Below are positions 14,388 to 22,728 of a DNA stretch of 24,373 bases, in pieces. Within the stretch, counting starts at the first letter, position 1, and every line of letters begins with the position of its first letter. The notes below the pieces were generated by a model. That model made no database searches. It was given only the letters and a program-made list of their open reading frames with translations, and was not told where the DNA came from. A program made the translations under genes and the position numbers. The DNA is taken from positions 1 through 24,373 of the forward strand of contig JAEYUG010000064.1 in the NCBI GenBank assembly GCA_023432805.1, read 5' to 3'. The stretch comes from Bacteroidota bacterium (GTDB taxonomy: Bacteria > Bacteroidota > Ignavibacteria > SZUA-365).

Positions 14388-14418
14388 TTGTGCACCCCCA
14401 CGTGATCTCCTATATTCA
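14388..14418 (+). promoter_or_regulatory. Promoter of TPR lipoprotein/DUF4292 operon
   Basis: TTG (14388-14390) is followed after 20 bases by TATATTCA (14411-14418), the same spacing as the tRNA-Glu and rplU promoters. The expected transcription start (about 14420-14424) falls at or near GTG 14423 and 15-18 bases before ATG 14438. The message would therefore have almost no leader, or none if GTG is used. Confidence 0.6.
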
Positions 14419-14437
14419 TGCCGTGATTCGATCGCGC

Positions 14438-16252
14438 ATGCTCACCGCCCTCCGAACAAGCACACTGCTCGCAGTCGTGCTTGTTGTCGTTTCCGGATGC
14501 GGCGGCACGCGGACGGGCGTCGGCAACGACGCCTCTGCCGACGTGCAGACCCCAGGCACCGCACAGCCTGCAACGACCCGGCCGTCCGACCCGGAACCGG
14601 TCTCCCCGCAGCCATCCGCAAACCGCGAGGCCGCACTCAGCCGCTTCATCGCAGGCTCGATCGAGGAGAGCAAGGGAAACCACGAGGCCGCCATCATCGA
14701 ATACACGCGCGCCCTCGAACTCGACGACGACGCCTCGATCCATTACGCCCTCGCAAAGAACTACCTCGAAATCGACAAGCCCGCACCTGCACTCCGCTAC
14801 GCACGCAATGCCGTCGCCCGAGCACCGAAGGATGTCGAGTACACCTCGCTCCTCGCCGTTGTCTACGCCACGCTGCGCATGCCCGATTCCGCCGCGACCG
14901 TCTTCGAACAGGTGCTGCGCCTGAGTCCCGACAACCTGAGTGCACAGTATGCCCTCGCGCATCTCTACGCGCTGGCCTCGCGCGCCGACGAGGCGCTCGA
15001 CATGTGCGATCGCATGTTCGAACAGGCCGGCAACGACCCGGAGCTGCTCTCCTTCGCCCTCGGCGTGGCACTGGATCATAACCTCGGCACCCGCGCACGC
15101 GGCTACGCCGAGACGCTGCATGCAACGGATCCCGACGAGTGGACGACGGCCGCCACACTGGCCGACATCTGCCTGCAACAGGGCGACACCGCGCGCGCCC
15201 GCGCGCTCTACCGCGATCAGGCCGCACGACATCCCGATGCAACCGAGGCCGTGCAGTCCGCGAGCAGATTCTTCATCTCGACCGGCGACTGGCGCAGCGC
15301 CGACACCGTGCTCCTGCGGTACTTCCGCGGAGATTCCCTCGAGGCGGAGGCCGCCTCGCTCACGTATTCGATGACCTATCCGTATATGGACGACGCGGAG
15401 GCCGAACCTGCGGCGGAACGCGCTGCAGCCCTCCTGCATCAGCGCTTCCCCGAGCGGACCGACCTCACCCTCAGTCTGGCCTGGCAGCGCTTCCGATTGG
15501 AACAGTACGATTCCGTCATCACTGCCGCCCGTTCGGTGATCGCCAGGGAGCCGCTGAACGCATGGGCGCACCATCTGCTCGCACGCGCATTCCTGACACA
15601 GGACATGTATGAGGAAGCCATCGCTCCCCTCCAGTCCCTCGTCGATCTCGGCAAGGCCACTGCGGAAGTCTGGTCATGGCTCGGCTTCGCACTCGGCCGC
15701 CTCGGCGCCGGTGAACGCGCCGACGAGGCCCTGCGCCACGCTCTCGCGCTCGATCCTCTGCGCATGGACGCCCTGAGCACCCTCGCGCTCTCGCACGACA
15801 ACCGGCAGGAATACGCACGCAGCGACTCGCTCTACGAACAGGCCCTTGCCCTCTACGAGGCGGGAACCATCGAGAAGGACGCGTCGTATTATCTGATCTG
15901 CAACAATTTCGCCTACACCCTCGCCGAACGGCGGCGCGATCTCGACCGCGCGCAACAACTCGCCCGCGCAGCCGTTGAACAGGAACCGGAAAACAGTTCG
16001 TATCTCGACACCATCGGGTGGATCCATTTCCGGCGGGGCGAATACGATTCCGCGCTCGCCCGCACCCGCGAGGCGATCGCCGTGCGCATGCGCAACGGCG
16101 ATGGCATCGGTCCCGTACTCTACGATCACCTCGGCGACATCCTCCACGCCATGGGCCGCGCGGCGGAAGCCGGCGACGCCTGGCGCGCCGCGCTGCGCGA
16201 GGACCCGACCCTCATCCCGATTCAGGAAAAACTCCACCGTACCCGTCCATGA
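14438..16252 (+). CDS. TPR-repeat lipoprotein
   Basis: This is a 604-residue envelope lipoprotein: signal MLTALRTSTLLAVVLVVVSGC with lipid-modified C21, then a Thr/Pro-rich linker. The rest is about twelve TPR-type helical repeats, for example HEAAIIEYTRALELDDDASIHYALAKNYLE, PDSAATVFEQVLRLSPDNLSAQYALAHLYAL, YEEAIAPLQSLVDLGKATAEVWSWLGFALGRLG and YDSALARTREAIAVRMRNGDGIGPVLYDHLGDILHAMG. Such proteins scaffold complexes at the outer membrane. The start is uncertain: ATG 14438 gives a compact signal peptide, while GTG 14423 would add VIRSR; neither has a Shine-Dalgarno match. Its stop overlaps the start of the DUF4292-like lipoprotein, so the two are made together. Confidence 0.92.
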   Translation: MLTALRTSTLLAVVLVVVSGCGGTRTGVGNDASADVQTPGTAQPATTRPSDPEPVSPQPSANREAALSRFIAGSIEESKGNHEAAIIEYTRALELDDDASIHYALAKNYLEIDKPAPALRYARNAVARAPKDVEYTSLLAVVYATLRMPDSAATVFEQVLRLSPDNLSAQYALAHLYALASRADEALDMCDRMFEQAGNDPELLSFALGVALDHNLGTRARGYAETLHATDPDEWTTAATLADICLQQGDTARARALYRDQAARHPDATEAVQSASRFFISTGDWRSADTVLLRYFRGDSLEAEAASLTYSMTYPYMDDAEAEPAAERAAALLHQRFPERTDLTLSLAWQRFRLEQYDSVITAARSVIAREPLNAWAHHLLARAFLTQDMYEEAIAPLQSLVDLGKATAEVWSWLGFALGRLGAGERADEALRHALALDPLRMDALSTLALSHDNRQEYARSDSLYEQALALYEAGTIEKDASYYLICNNFAYTLAERRRDLDRAQQLARAAVEQEPENSSYLDTIGWIHFRRGEYDSALARTREAIAVRMRNGDGIGPVLYDHLGDILHAMGRAAEAGDAWRAALREDPTLIPIQEKLHRTRP

Positions 16253-17019
16253 TCCCTCGTCACGTTCTCGCCCTGCTGCTCCTCCCCGCCGCCATGCTGT
16301 ATGTGGGATGTACCGGCGCCTCCCGTCTGTCCGATGACGCGACGTTCGACGACGTGCGCCGCCGTGTGGAAGCCCGGAATGCGAATGTCCGTGCGCTGTC
16401 GGGCGAGGGACGCATCTCGATCGACACACCCGAGATCGGCAATTCCGGCAGTGTCGGCGTGCGGCTCTCCAAGCCCGACAGCCTGCTGATCGACATCACG
16501 GGACCTTTCGGCGTGGGACTCGCACGCGGCCTGGTCACCTCGAGCGCGTTCACCTTCTACAACCAGTGGGAGAACACGGTGCTCGAGGGCGCAACCTCGG
16601 TCGAAAACATGCGGCGCGTGCTGCGTTTCCCGATCGCGTTCGCCGATGTGCTTGACGTGCTCAGCGGTACGGTCGGCTTCCGCGGGGCGGCTGAGGCGAG
16701 CCCGGTGGTGTCGGTCGATGGTGGCACGTGGACGGCGGTCTATCCCACATCCCAGGGCACCATCGAATACGTGGTCGAGATCGGCTACGAGGCGGTCACA
16801 CGCGTGACGCGCCGTAATGCGCAGGGCGAGATGCTCGAGATGATCCAGTTCAAGGATTTTCGGCGCAAGGGCGGACTCTACATGCCTTCGGTCGTGTCGA
16901 TCGTGCGACCGCTCAGCGAAGAGAGCCTCACGCTGGTCTACGAACGGACGACGCTCAACGACCTGCCGCTCGATTTCACGTTCAAGGTTCCCCGCTCGGC
17001 GACGAAGATTTCGATGTGA
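16249..17019 (+). CDS. DUF4292/LolB-like lipoprotein
   Basis: This is a 256-residue predicted lipoprotein; its signal ends YVGC (C21), a loose lipobox. The mature protein matches the pattern of DUF4292-type proteins with a LolA/LolB-like half-barrel. It has VRALSGEGRISIDTP, GVRLSKPDSLLIDITGPFGVGLARGLVTSSAFTFYN, VLRFPIAFADVLDVLSG and MIQFKDFRRKGGLYMPSVVSIVRP. Many Bacteroidota lack a clear LolB, and such proteins are candidates for lipoprotein or lipid handling at the outer membrane; that role is inference. Its ATG overlaps the TGA of the TPR lipoprotein (16249-16252), so it relies on translational coupling. Confidence 0.85.
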   Translation: MIPRHVLALLLLPAAMLYVGCTGASRLSDDATFDDVRRRVEARNANVRALSGEGRISIDTPEIGNSGSVGVRLSKPDSLLIDITGPFGVGLARGLVTSSAFTFYNQWENTVLEGATSVENMRRVLRFPIAFADVLDVLSGTVGFRGAAEASPVVSVDGGTWTAVYPTSQGTIEYVVEIGYEAVTRVTRRNAQGEMLEMIQFKDFRRKGGLYMPSVVSIVRPLSEESLTLVYERTTLNDLPLDFTFKVPRSATKISM

Positions 17020-17041
17020 CGCGTCCGGGGGCCGCGCAGCA

Positions 17042-18052
17042 TCAGACAGGGACCTCCGCGCGCGCATCGGTCGAGAAGAGCTGGGGGCTGCCCCCCGTGT
17101 GCAGAAACACGACCGTCGCGTCGTCATCGAATTCCCCGTTGCGGCACATCCCCACCAGCGCGGCTGCGGCCTTGGCCGTGTAGACATCGTCGAGCACGAT
17201 GCCCTCGCGCCTCGCGAACAGACGCTGCGCCTCACGTCCCTCGCGCGACGGCACCGCGTAGGCCTCCCCGATCCACCGCTCGTCGACCATGACCTCGGGA
17301 CTCGTTGCGCCCGCATCCCCCCTCCACTCCGTCAGTGCAAGTGTTTCAGATCTCAAACTCCGAATCTCGTCGGCGAGCTGTGCCTCCGACTTCGCGACCG
17401 CGATGCCGTGAATGCGTCCCTGCCATCCGGCCAGCGCGGCCCCGGCCAGGAGTCCCGCCTGCGTGCCCCCCGACGAGGAGGCATGCACGATGTCGGTGAT
17501 TTCGACACCTGCGTGTTCGGCATCCGCCAGTAGTTCGAGCATGCCGTGCACATAGCCCATGGCACCGACGGGCGTTGATCCCCCGATCGGCATGTGCCAC
17601 GGCTTCCGATCGTGGTTGCGCAGTGCCTGTGCGAGCGAGGCGGCCGCGTCCTCCCACTCGTTCCAGTCATCACCTTCCACCAGCGAGAGCTTCGCACCGA
17701 AGAGTGCATCAAGCATGAGATTGCCCGATCGCGACGTGGCGGCATGCGTGCCTCCGAGCACGAGGTGGCAGGGCAGGTGCTCGCGTGCGGCGTAGGCCGC
17801 GGTCATGCGGCAGAAATTCGACTGCACGCCGCCCGTGGTGATGATGTCGGTGGCACCGGCGGCGACGGCCTCGCCGATCAGGAAATCCAGCTTGCGCGTC
17901 TTGTTGCCGCCGAAGCCGAAACCCGTCAGATCGTCGCGCTTGCACCAGATGCGCGCATCGAGAAACGCCGACAGCGCGTCGAGGTGGTGAAATGGCGTCG
18001 GCACCAGCGAACGGTGCAGGCGCGCCATGCGGGGCAGGAGGGCGTGTGGCAT
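17042..18052 (-). CDS. PLP-dependent D-cysteine desulfhydrase / ACC deaminase family enzyme
   Basis: This is a 336-residue fold-type II PLP enzyme, probably cytoplasmic. The PLP-binding lysine is K51 in GFGGNKTRKLDFL. The phosphate/substrate loop TTGGVQSNFCRMTAA follows, then a glycine-rich ASSSGGTQAGLLAG and a C-terminal FLHTGGSPQLF. QSNFCR replaces the usual QSNHxR/QSNQTR, so the substrate preference is open: D-cysteine (to pyruvate, sulfide and ammonia), ACC, or another D-amino acid. The start at 18052 is chosen because the family begins near LHRSLVPTPFHHL. A -7 type box TATATTTG lies about 24 bases upstream. Upstream reading frame to 18310 is antisense to the neighbour and rejected. Monocistronic, convergent with the DUF4292 gene. 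Confidence 0.9.
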   Translation of the reverse strand: MPHALLPRMARLHRSLVPTPFHHLDALSAFLDARIWCKRDDLTGFGFGGNKTRKLDFLIGEAVAAGATDIITTGGVQSNFCRMTAAYAAREHLPCHLVLGGTHAATSRSGNLMLDALFGAKLSLVEGDDWNEWEDAAASLAQALRNHDRKPWHMPIGGSTPVGAMGYVHGMLELLADAEHAGVEITDIVHASSSGGTQAGLLAGAALAGWQGRIHGIAVAKSEAQLADEIRSLRSETLALTEWRGDAGATSPEVMVDERWIGEAYAVPSREGREAQRLFARREGIVLDDVYTAKAAAALVGMCRNGEFDDDATVVFLHTGGSPQLFSTDARAEVPV

Positions 18053-18075
18053 GCGGCGCTCGGTGTGTGGAAGCA

Positions 18076-18083
18076 CAAATATA
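18076..18083 (-). promoter_or_regulatory. -7 promoter box of the PLP enzyme gene
   Basis: On the minus strand this reads TATATTTG, an exact TAnnTTTG and identical to the box of tRNA-Glu. It lies 24 bases before the ATG at 18052. No TTG is present 19-21 bases further upstream (GTC instead), so the promoter may be weaker or activated. The divergent gene has only a weaker TATCTTTC at 18114-18121 on the plus strand. Confidence 0.5.
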
Positions 18084-18149
18084 CATCCCTGCGCGAGGCA
18101 TCGGACATCTTCGTATCTTTCTGTCGCACCAAGTTGAAGGACTTCCCCC

Positions 18150-18701
18150 GTGGCATCCGAACATGATCCCGGCTCCCGCACCACTGGCGGACCCGGACAC
18201 CAGATCCCCGACTCCTCCCCTGCCGCCCCTTCGATGGGAAGCGACCAGAGCGCCAATCCCATGCGCATCGGCAACACGCTCGCGATGGTCTCGATCGTGT
18301 ATTCGGCCATCCTGATGGGCGCCGTGCTCTTTCATGTCGTCGTCTTCATCCTCCATGAATTCGATGCGATGGAACCCGTGTTCGCCGATCCCTTCCTGTT
18401 CATGGCCGTCGATCTGGCCATGGCCTGCGCCAGCATCCTCGTCGCCGTACGCACCTATGCCCGGCAGCTCGAAGCGGCCGCTGCATGTGGGACGGATGTC
18501 GAACGGCTGCGCGCCTGGTCCGTTGCCAACATCGTGCGACTGGCCATCCTCGAATTTCCGATGCTGCTCAACGCCGTGGCCATGCTCCTGACCGGCTCGC
18601 TCTGGTTCGGATCGATCTTCATGGCCCAGCTCGCCGTGCTCTTCATGATGGTGCGTCCCACCGAATCGCGCCTTCGCACCGAACTGGGGTTGCGGGGCTG
18701 A
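18150..18701 (+). CDS. Hypothetical four-helix membrane protein
   Basis: This 183-residue inner-membrane protein is not assigned to a family. A polar, Pro/Ser-rich N-terminus of about 40 residues is followed by four predicted helices at about 45-68, 82-101, 127-149 and 151-168, with a short charged tail (RPTESRLRTELGLRG). A charged loop (RTYARQLEAAAACGTDVERLR) between helices 2 and 3 probably lies in the cytoplasm. The start is GTG 18150, preceded by AAGGA at nine bases; the first ATG (18234) has no such site. It is divergent from the PLP enzyme, and nothing here shows its role. Confidence 0.8.
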   Translation: MASEHDPGSRTTGGPGHQIPDSSPAAPSMGSDQSANPMRIGNTLAMVSIVYSAILMGAVLFHVVVFILHEFDAMEPVFADPFLFMAVDLAMACASILVAVRTYARQLEAAAACGTDVERLRAWSVANIVRLAILEFPMLLNAVAMLLTGSLWFGSIFMAQLAVLFMMVRPTESRLRTELGLRG

Positions 18702-18730
18702 AACAGCATTCCCGGGCAGCTTCTGCATGC

Positions 18731-18751
18731 CCCATGCAACTCTTGCATGGG
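18731..18751. terminator. Hairpin after the membrane-protein gene
   Basis: A perfect 9-bp inverted repeat (CCCATGCAA, CTC loop, TTGCATGGG) lies 29 bases after the stop codon. No U tract follows, so it could be a weak terminator or a protein-binding palindrome ahead of the hybrid kinase gene (start 18871). Further TGCATG copies flank it (18724-18729 and 18821-18827). I found no convincing promoter in 18702-18870. Confidence 0.45.
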
Positions 18752-18870
18752 TGCCCGCACCCGATCCCTCGAAATCCTTAGAAATCGTCATTCCCGGCAT
18801 CTCGCAGCCGTTGGCACGATCCATGCATCTACGAAGACGCTTGGAGTCTTTGCCATATTCGTAGACCATC

Positions 18871-20931
18871 ATGAGAAATGACCGGATCACCCGGCTGCCG
18901 GCCCGGCATGCAGAACTCACGGAAGTGAGACGGGTTTCCGCATTGCGACGGATCGCGCGGGCACTGCATCGCAGCGAGGCACGATTTGAGAACGCGTTCG
19001 AGAATGCACCGATCGGCATGGCCATTGTCGCGCTCGATACACATGTGCAGCAGGCCAACCAGGCCTTCGCCTCCATGCTGGGATATTCACGACAGGAACT
19101 CGTGGGAATGGCGGTGGCCGACTTCACACACCCCGAGGATCTCGAGCTGGACCTCGACAACGCGCGGAAGTTGCGTGATGGCGAGATTTCGTTTTATGAA
19201 CTGGAAAAGCGGTATGTGCGCAAGGACGGCCGCGTCGTCTGGGCCACGCTGAGCGGCTCGCTCGTGCGGGATGAGAACGGCAGGCCCGACTACTTCATCG
19301 CGCAGGTGCGCGATATCGAAAACCGGCGGCGGATCGAACGGGATCTGATCGCAGCAAGGGATGCGGCCGAGGCGGCCGTGCGGGCACGCTCGGAGTATCT
19401 GGCCGTCATGAGCCATGAAATCCGCACGCCGATGAATGGCGTGATCGGCATGACCGACCTTCTGCTGGGAACCGAACTCAGTACCGAACAGCGCGAGTAC
19501 GTCGAGACCATCCGCTTGAGCGGCGACTCGATGCTCTCGCTGATCAACGACATCCTGGACTTCTCGAAGATCGAGGCGGGACGCCTGGATCTGGATTTCA
19601 CCCGCTTCGGCCTGCGCGCCTGCATCGAAGATGTCATCGACGTTTGTTCGCCACGCGCGATGGAACGCCAGCTGGATCTGCTCTACCTGATCGACGCCGA
19701 CGTCCCCGACGGAATCATCACCGATCGCAACCGCCTGCGGCAGATCCTCATGAACCTCGTCGGCAATGCGATCAAGTTCACCGACGTGGGCGAAGTGTTC
19801 GTCGGTGTCTCGTGCCGCAACAGATCCGAACACAGCATGCTGCTGGAGTTCTCCGTGCGCGACACGGGCATCGGCATCGACGCGGCCGACCACGACAAGC
19901 TGTTCCGCAGCTTCTCGCAGGTCGACAGCTCGACGGCGAGACGACATGGGGGCACGGGACTCGGCCTCGCGATCTGCGAACGCCTGACCACCTTGCTTGG
20001 GGGTCGCATCTCCGTCGACAGCGCCATCGGCCGCGGCTCCACCTTCACATTCACCATCGAGGCGCGCATCGACACCGAGGCACAGCAGACTCCCGCCGTG
20101 CAGCATCCCGATCTGGCGGGCAGGCGCGTACTCATCGTCGACGACAACGAAACCAATCGTCGTGTGCTCTCGCTACAGTGCCGCCGCTGGGGCATGCGCA
20201 CCGGAAGTGCCGCATCCGGCAGCGAGGCGCTGCGCCTGATCGAGCAGGGTGAGCAGTACGAACTCGCACTCATCGATCTGCACATGCCGGGCATGGACGG
20301 TGTTTCCCTCGCGCACGAACTTCGGCGCCTGCAGAGTCGCATTCCCATGGTCATGCTCAGTTCCGGGCACACGGTGGCCGACATCGTGCCGGAAGGACTC
20401 TTCACCTCGATCGTCACCAAACCCATCAAGCAAGTTCAACTACTCGATACAATCATGGAAGCTCTCACCGGCGCCGCGCGATTCAAGCGTGCACTGGCTC
20501 CGCGCATCACGCTTGACCGTACCCTGGCCACCCGCATCCCCATCTCGATTCTCGTCGCCGAAGACAATCCGGTCAATCGCCGGTTGGCCGAGCGGATCCT
20601 CGAGCAGATGGGCTACACCGTCGCACTTGCGGAAAACGGCCGCGAAGCCGTCGATCTCGTGCGTGCCGGATCGTTCGACCTCGTGTTCATGGACGTGCAG
20701 ATGCCCGAGCTCGACGGCATCGACGCGACCATGGAAATCCTCACCGATGCGAACGGCCGCCGTCCCTTCATCGTTGCCATGACCGCCAACGCGATGGATC
20801 GCGACCGCCAGCTCTGCCTCGAGTCGGGCATGGACGACTACATCAGCAAGCCGATTTCCATCGACGACATCCAGCGCGTCATCACCACCTGGGGCACGCG
20901 CGCGCTCGACGTCGCCACCGTCCTGATCTGA
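18871..20931 (+). CDS. Soluble PAS hybrid sensor histidine kinase with two receiver domains
   Basis: This 686-residue kinase has no transmembrane segment, so it is cytoplasmic. Order: N-terminal coil, PAS/PAC (about 35-152; FENAFENAPIGMAIVALD, YVRKDGRVVWATLSG, YFIAQVRDIE), HisKA with H182 in MSHEIRTPMNG, and HATPase with N299, DTGIG (331-335) and GGTGLGLAI (360-368). Receiver 1 (about 418-530) has D469 and K517; receiver 2 (about 558-672) has D565, D608 in MDVQMPELDG and K660. All phosphotransfer residues are intact in both receivers. No Hpt domain is present, so a separate Hpt partner or another output is expected. The ATG has no clear Shine-Dalgarno sequence. It stands alone, with no partner regulator beside it. 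Confidence 0.95.
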   Translation: MRNDRITRLPARHAELTEVRRVSALRRIARALHRSEARFENAFENAPIGMAIVALDTHVQQANQAFASMLGYSRQELVGMAVADFTHPEDLELDLDNARKLRDGEISFYELEKRYVRKDGRVVWATLSGSLVRDENGRPDYFIAQVRDIENRRRIERDLIAARDAAEAAVRARSEYLAVMSHEIRTPMNGVIGMTDLLLGTELSTEQREYVETIRLSGDSMLSLINDILDFSKIEAGRLDLDFTRFGLRACIEDVIDVCSPRAMERQLDLLYLIDADVPDGIITDRNRLRQILMNLVGNAIKFTDVGEVFVGVSCRNRSEHSMLLEFSVRDTGIGIDAADHDKLFRSFSQVDSSTARRHGGTGLGLAICERLTTLLGGRISVDSAIGRGSTFTFTIEARIDTEAQQTPAVQHPDLAGRRVLIVDDNETNRRVLSLQCRRWGMRTGSAASGSEALRLIEQGEQYELALIDLHMPGMDGVSLAHELRRLQSRIPMVMLSSGHTVADIVPEGLFTSIVTKPIKQVQLLDTIMEALTGAARFKRALAPRITLDRTLATRIPISILVAEDNPVNRRLAERILEQMGYTVALAENGREAVDLVRAGSFDLVFMDVQMPELDGIDATMEILTDANGRRPFIVAMTANAMDRDRQLCLESGMDDYISKPISIDDIQRVITTWGTRALDVATVLI

Positions 20932-20940
20932 CTGTGCGCG

Positions 20941-20964
20941 GGGACGGACGTTCGCGTCCGTCCT
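20941..20964. terminator. Shared terminator hairpin between convergent genes
   Basis: A 9-bp GC-rich stem (GGACGGACG at 20942-20950, CGTCCGTCC at 20955-20963) is closed by a TTCG tetraloop and extended by a G-T pair. It sits in the 42-bp gap between the convergent hybrid kinase (ends 20931) and nuclease gene (ends 20974). It can serve either strand, although neither side has a long T tract. Confidence 0.75.
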
Positions 20965-20973
20965 CGCAATCCC

Positions 20974-22716
20974 TCAGTACACCCGCACCACCCGCGACCG
21001 CAGGTCCTTCCCGTGACGGATCGTCACGACGAACGATCCCGTTGCAGACGCTTCCCAACGCAGCCTCGTCACCCCACCCACCGCTGCATGCATCCCGGCA
21101 TCGACAAGCCGACCGGTCGCATCCCACACCATCACATCCACCATCCCTTCGAATCCGTGCGCAAGCACCAGCATGCCCGGCGCTGCGAGCGGCTGTGGCC
21201 AGACATCCATGCCGGAGGAGGGGAGGGGAGGAGGCGTGCGCGCCGACACGGTGCGCACGCGCAGGTCGGCAACGCGCGGCATGTGATCGGAAGCGACCTC
21301 GACGTCGAGGCTGTCGACGCCGAGCGCGGCGCGTTCGGCGGGCGTGAATTCGTCGCTGCGTACGACGAGGTGGTGGGGAATTTCAAGGGTGCCCGCGGTG
21401 AAGAGGATGTAGTCGAGGATGCCGGGGGTGTAGGTGCCGGTGGGGTTGTTCCACGTCGTCGCGAAGAGGCTGCGCGGCGAGCGGCTGTGGAGCACGGCAA
21501 GCGGTGCCGTGCCCCGGTCGGGCGCAAATGGCGAGCCGTAGCGTAGCGTGTCGACGATGGCACCGGTGACGAGGGTCTCGAGCTGGCGGGCGTCTCCGAC
21601 GAGGTTGAAGTCGCCGGCGAGCACGACCGGAACGTCGGACTCGAGGCGCATGCGCGCTCCCGGTGCGCCGCGCATCGCATCACGCAGAAAGCCGATCACG
21701 CCGTCGGCCTCGCGCTGCCGTTCGGCATCGGCGTCGCAGCAGCGCAGATGCATCGCGAGCACGCAGAGGCGACCCCCGTCCGGCCTGCGCAGCAAAAACG
21801 CACTTTCGCGATAGTTCGACTGCACCGCAACGGCCTCCTCGATCGGCAGGTGGCTGACGAGCACGTTGCCCGCATCGACCTTCCGCGCCTGCCACGTGCG
21901 TCCCGTCGGCGCCGGCAGCGCGCCGTTGACGAACGCGAGCACCTGTGTGGACGTATGGTCGAACACTTCGTTGAACACGATCACATCGGGCATGATCGCG
22001 CGCAGAAGCCTGCCGTAGGCGGGAGCACGCGCGGCATCCATCATACCGCTGAACGCGGTGTTCCATGAGAGGAGGCGGATCGTGCCCGGCGCGGGCTCGA
22101 GACCGAGGGGCGGGACGGGATCGAAGGCATCGGTGTGGAAGCCGTACGCGACGTGGGCCGTGCCGTCGGGCAGCCGGTCGGACGCATCCACAAGTGCGAT
22201 GCGAATGTTCTGACCGGCGAAGAGCGCACGTCCGTTGACGACGGTCGAACGCCGCAGTGCGAGTTCGAAGCGGGTGGATGTAATCGAGGGAGCGGGGATG
22301 ATGCCGATGTCGGCATGCTTGACGGATTTCGAACTGCCGCCGAGCACGACCGTGCCGCTGCGCTGTCCGAAGCGCCAGACGAGTTCGGCGCCGACGGTGC
22401 CGTTGCGCGTGCCCGTGTTTTCGTTGGCGTCGCTGTCGATCCACAACTGCAGCCCATTGCCTTCCTGCAGCAGCACGGGACGCACGGTCTCGAATGCGAT
22501 GTACAGCCAGTCGTCGTCGTTCTCGACCCACAGCGAGACCAGGTCGATGCCCGCAGCACCCGCGTCGCCCACGGCGTCGCGGTGGAGCGGGGGAGTGTTC
22601 CAGTCGTCGAACTGGCCGTCGATGGCGGGACGCTGTTGCGCCCTTGCCTGCAGCATGCACAGCAGCAGCGCGACCGCCACAACGCACCCACGAAGAAATT
22701 GCGTCATAGATTCCAT
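20974..22716 (-). CDS. Secreted endonuclease/exonuclease/phosphatase (EEP) family protein
   Basis: This is a 580-residue exported hydrolase. The signal peptide spans residues 1-27 (ends ARAQ). Residues about 30-195 form a CBM9/DOMON-like beta-sandwich (IDGQFDDWNTPP, DLVSLWVENDDDWLYIAFE, LQLWIDSDANENTGTRNG). Residues about 212-490 are an EEP (DNase I-like) domain with N219 (SWN), E250 (FNE), H323 (MHLRC), D369/N371 (GDFN) and D477-H478 (SDH), the complete active-site set for metal-dependent phosphodiester or phosphate-ester cleavage. The last ~75 residues (VWPQPL to SRVVRVY) are a diverged T9SS sorting domain. Possible roles are extracellular DNA degradation or phosphate release; the substrate is unknown. 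ATG 22716 follows GGGG; ATG 22707 is an alternative. A compound repeat lies directly upstream. Confidence 0.92.
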   Translation of the reverse strand: MESMTQFLRGCVVAVALLLCMLQARAQQRPAIDGQFDDWNTPPLHRDAVGDAGAAGIDLVSLWVENDDDWLYIAFETVRPVLLQEGNGLQLWIDSDANENTGTRNGTVGAELVWRFGQRSGTVVLGGSSKSVKHADIGIIPAPSITSTRFELALRRSTVVNGRALFAGQNIRIALVDASDRLPDGTAHVAYGFHTDAFDPVPPLGLEPAPGTIRLLSWNTAFSGMMDAARAPAYGRLLRAIMPDVIVFNEVFDHTSTQVLAFVNGALPAPTGRTWQARKVDAGNVLVSHLPIEEAVAVQSNYRESAFLLRRPDGGRLCVLAMHLRCCDADAERQREADGVIGFLRDAMRGAPGARMRLESDVPVVLAGDFNLVGDARQLETLVTGAIVDTLRYGSPFAPDRGTAPLAVLHSRSPRSLFATTWNNPTGTYTPGILDYILFTAGTLEIPHHLVVRSDEFTPAERAALGVDSLDVEVASDHMPRVADLRVRTVSARTPPPLPSSGMDVWPQPLAAPGMLVLAHGFEGMVDVMVWDATGRLVDAGMHAAVGGVTRLRWEASATGSFVVTIRHGKDLRSRVVRVY

Positions 22717-22728
22717 CCCCAAATCTAC

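Noticed and set aside
18053..18310. Extended N-terminus of the PLP enzyme.
   Set aside because: It is antisense to the divergent membrane-protein gene, and a promoter-like box lies inside it.
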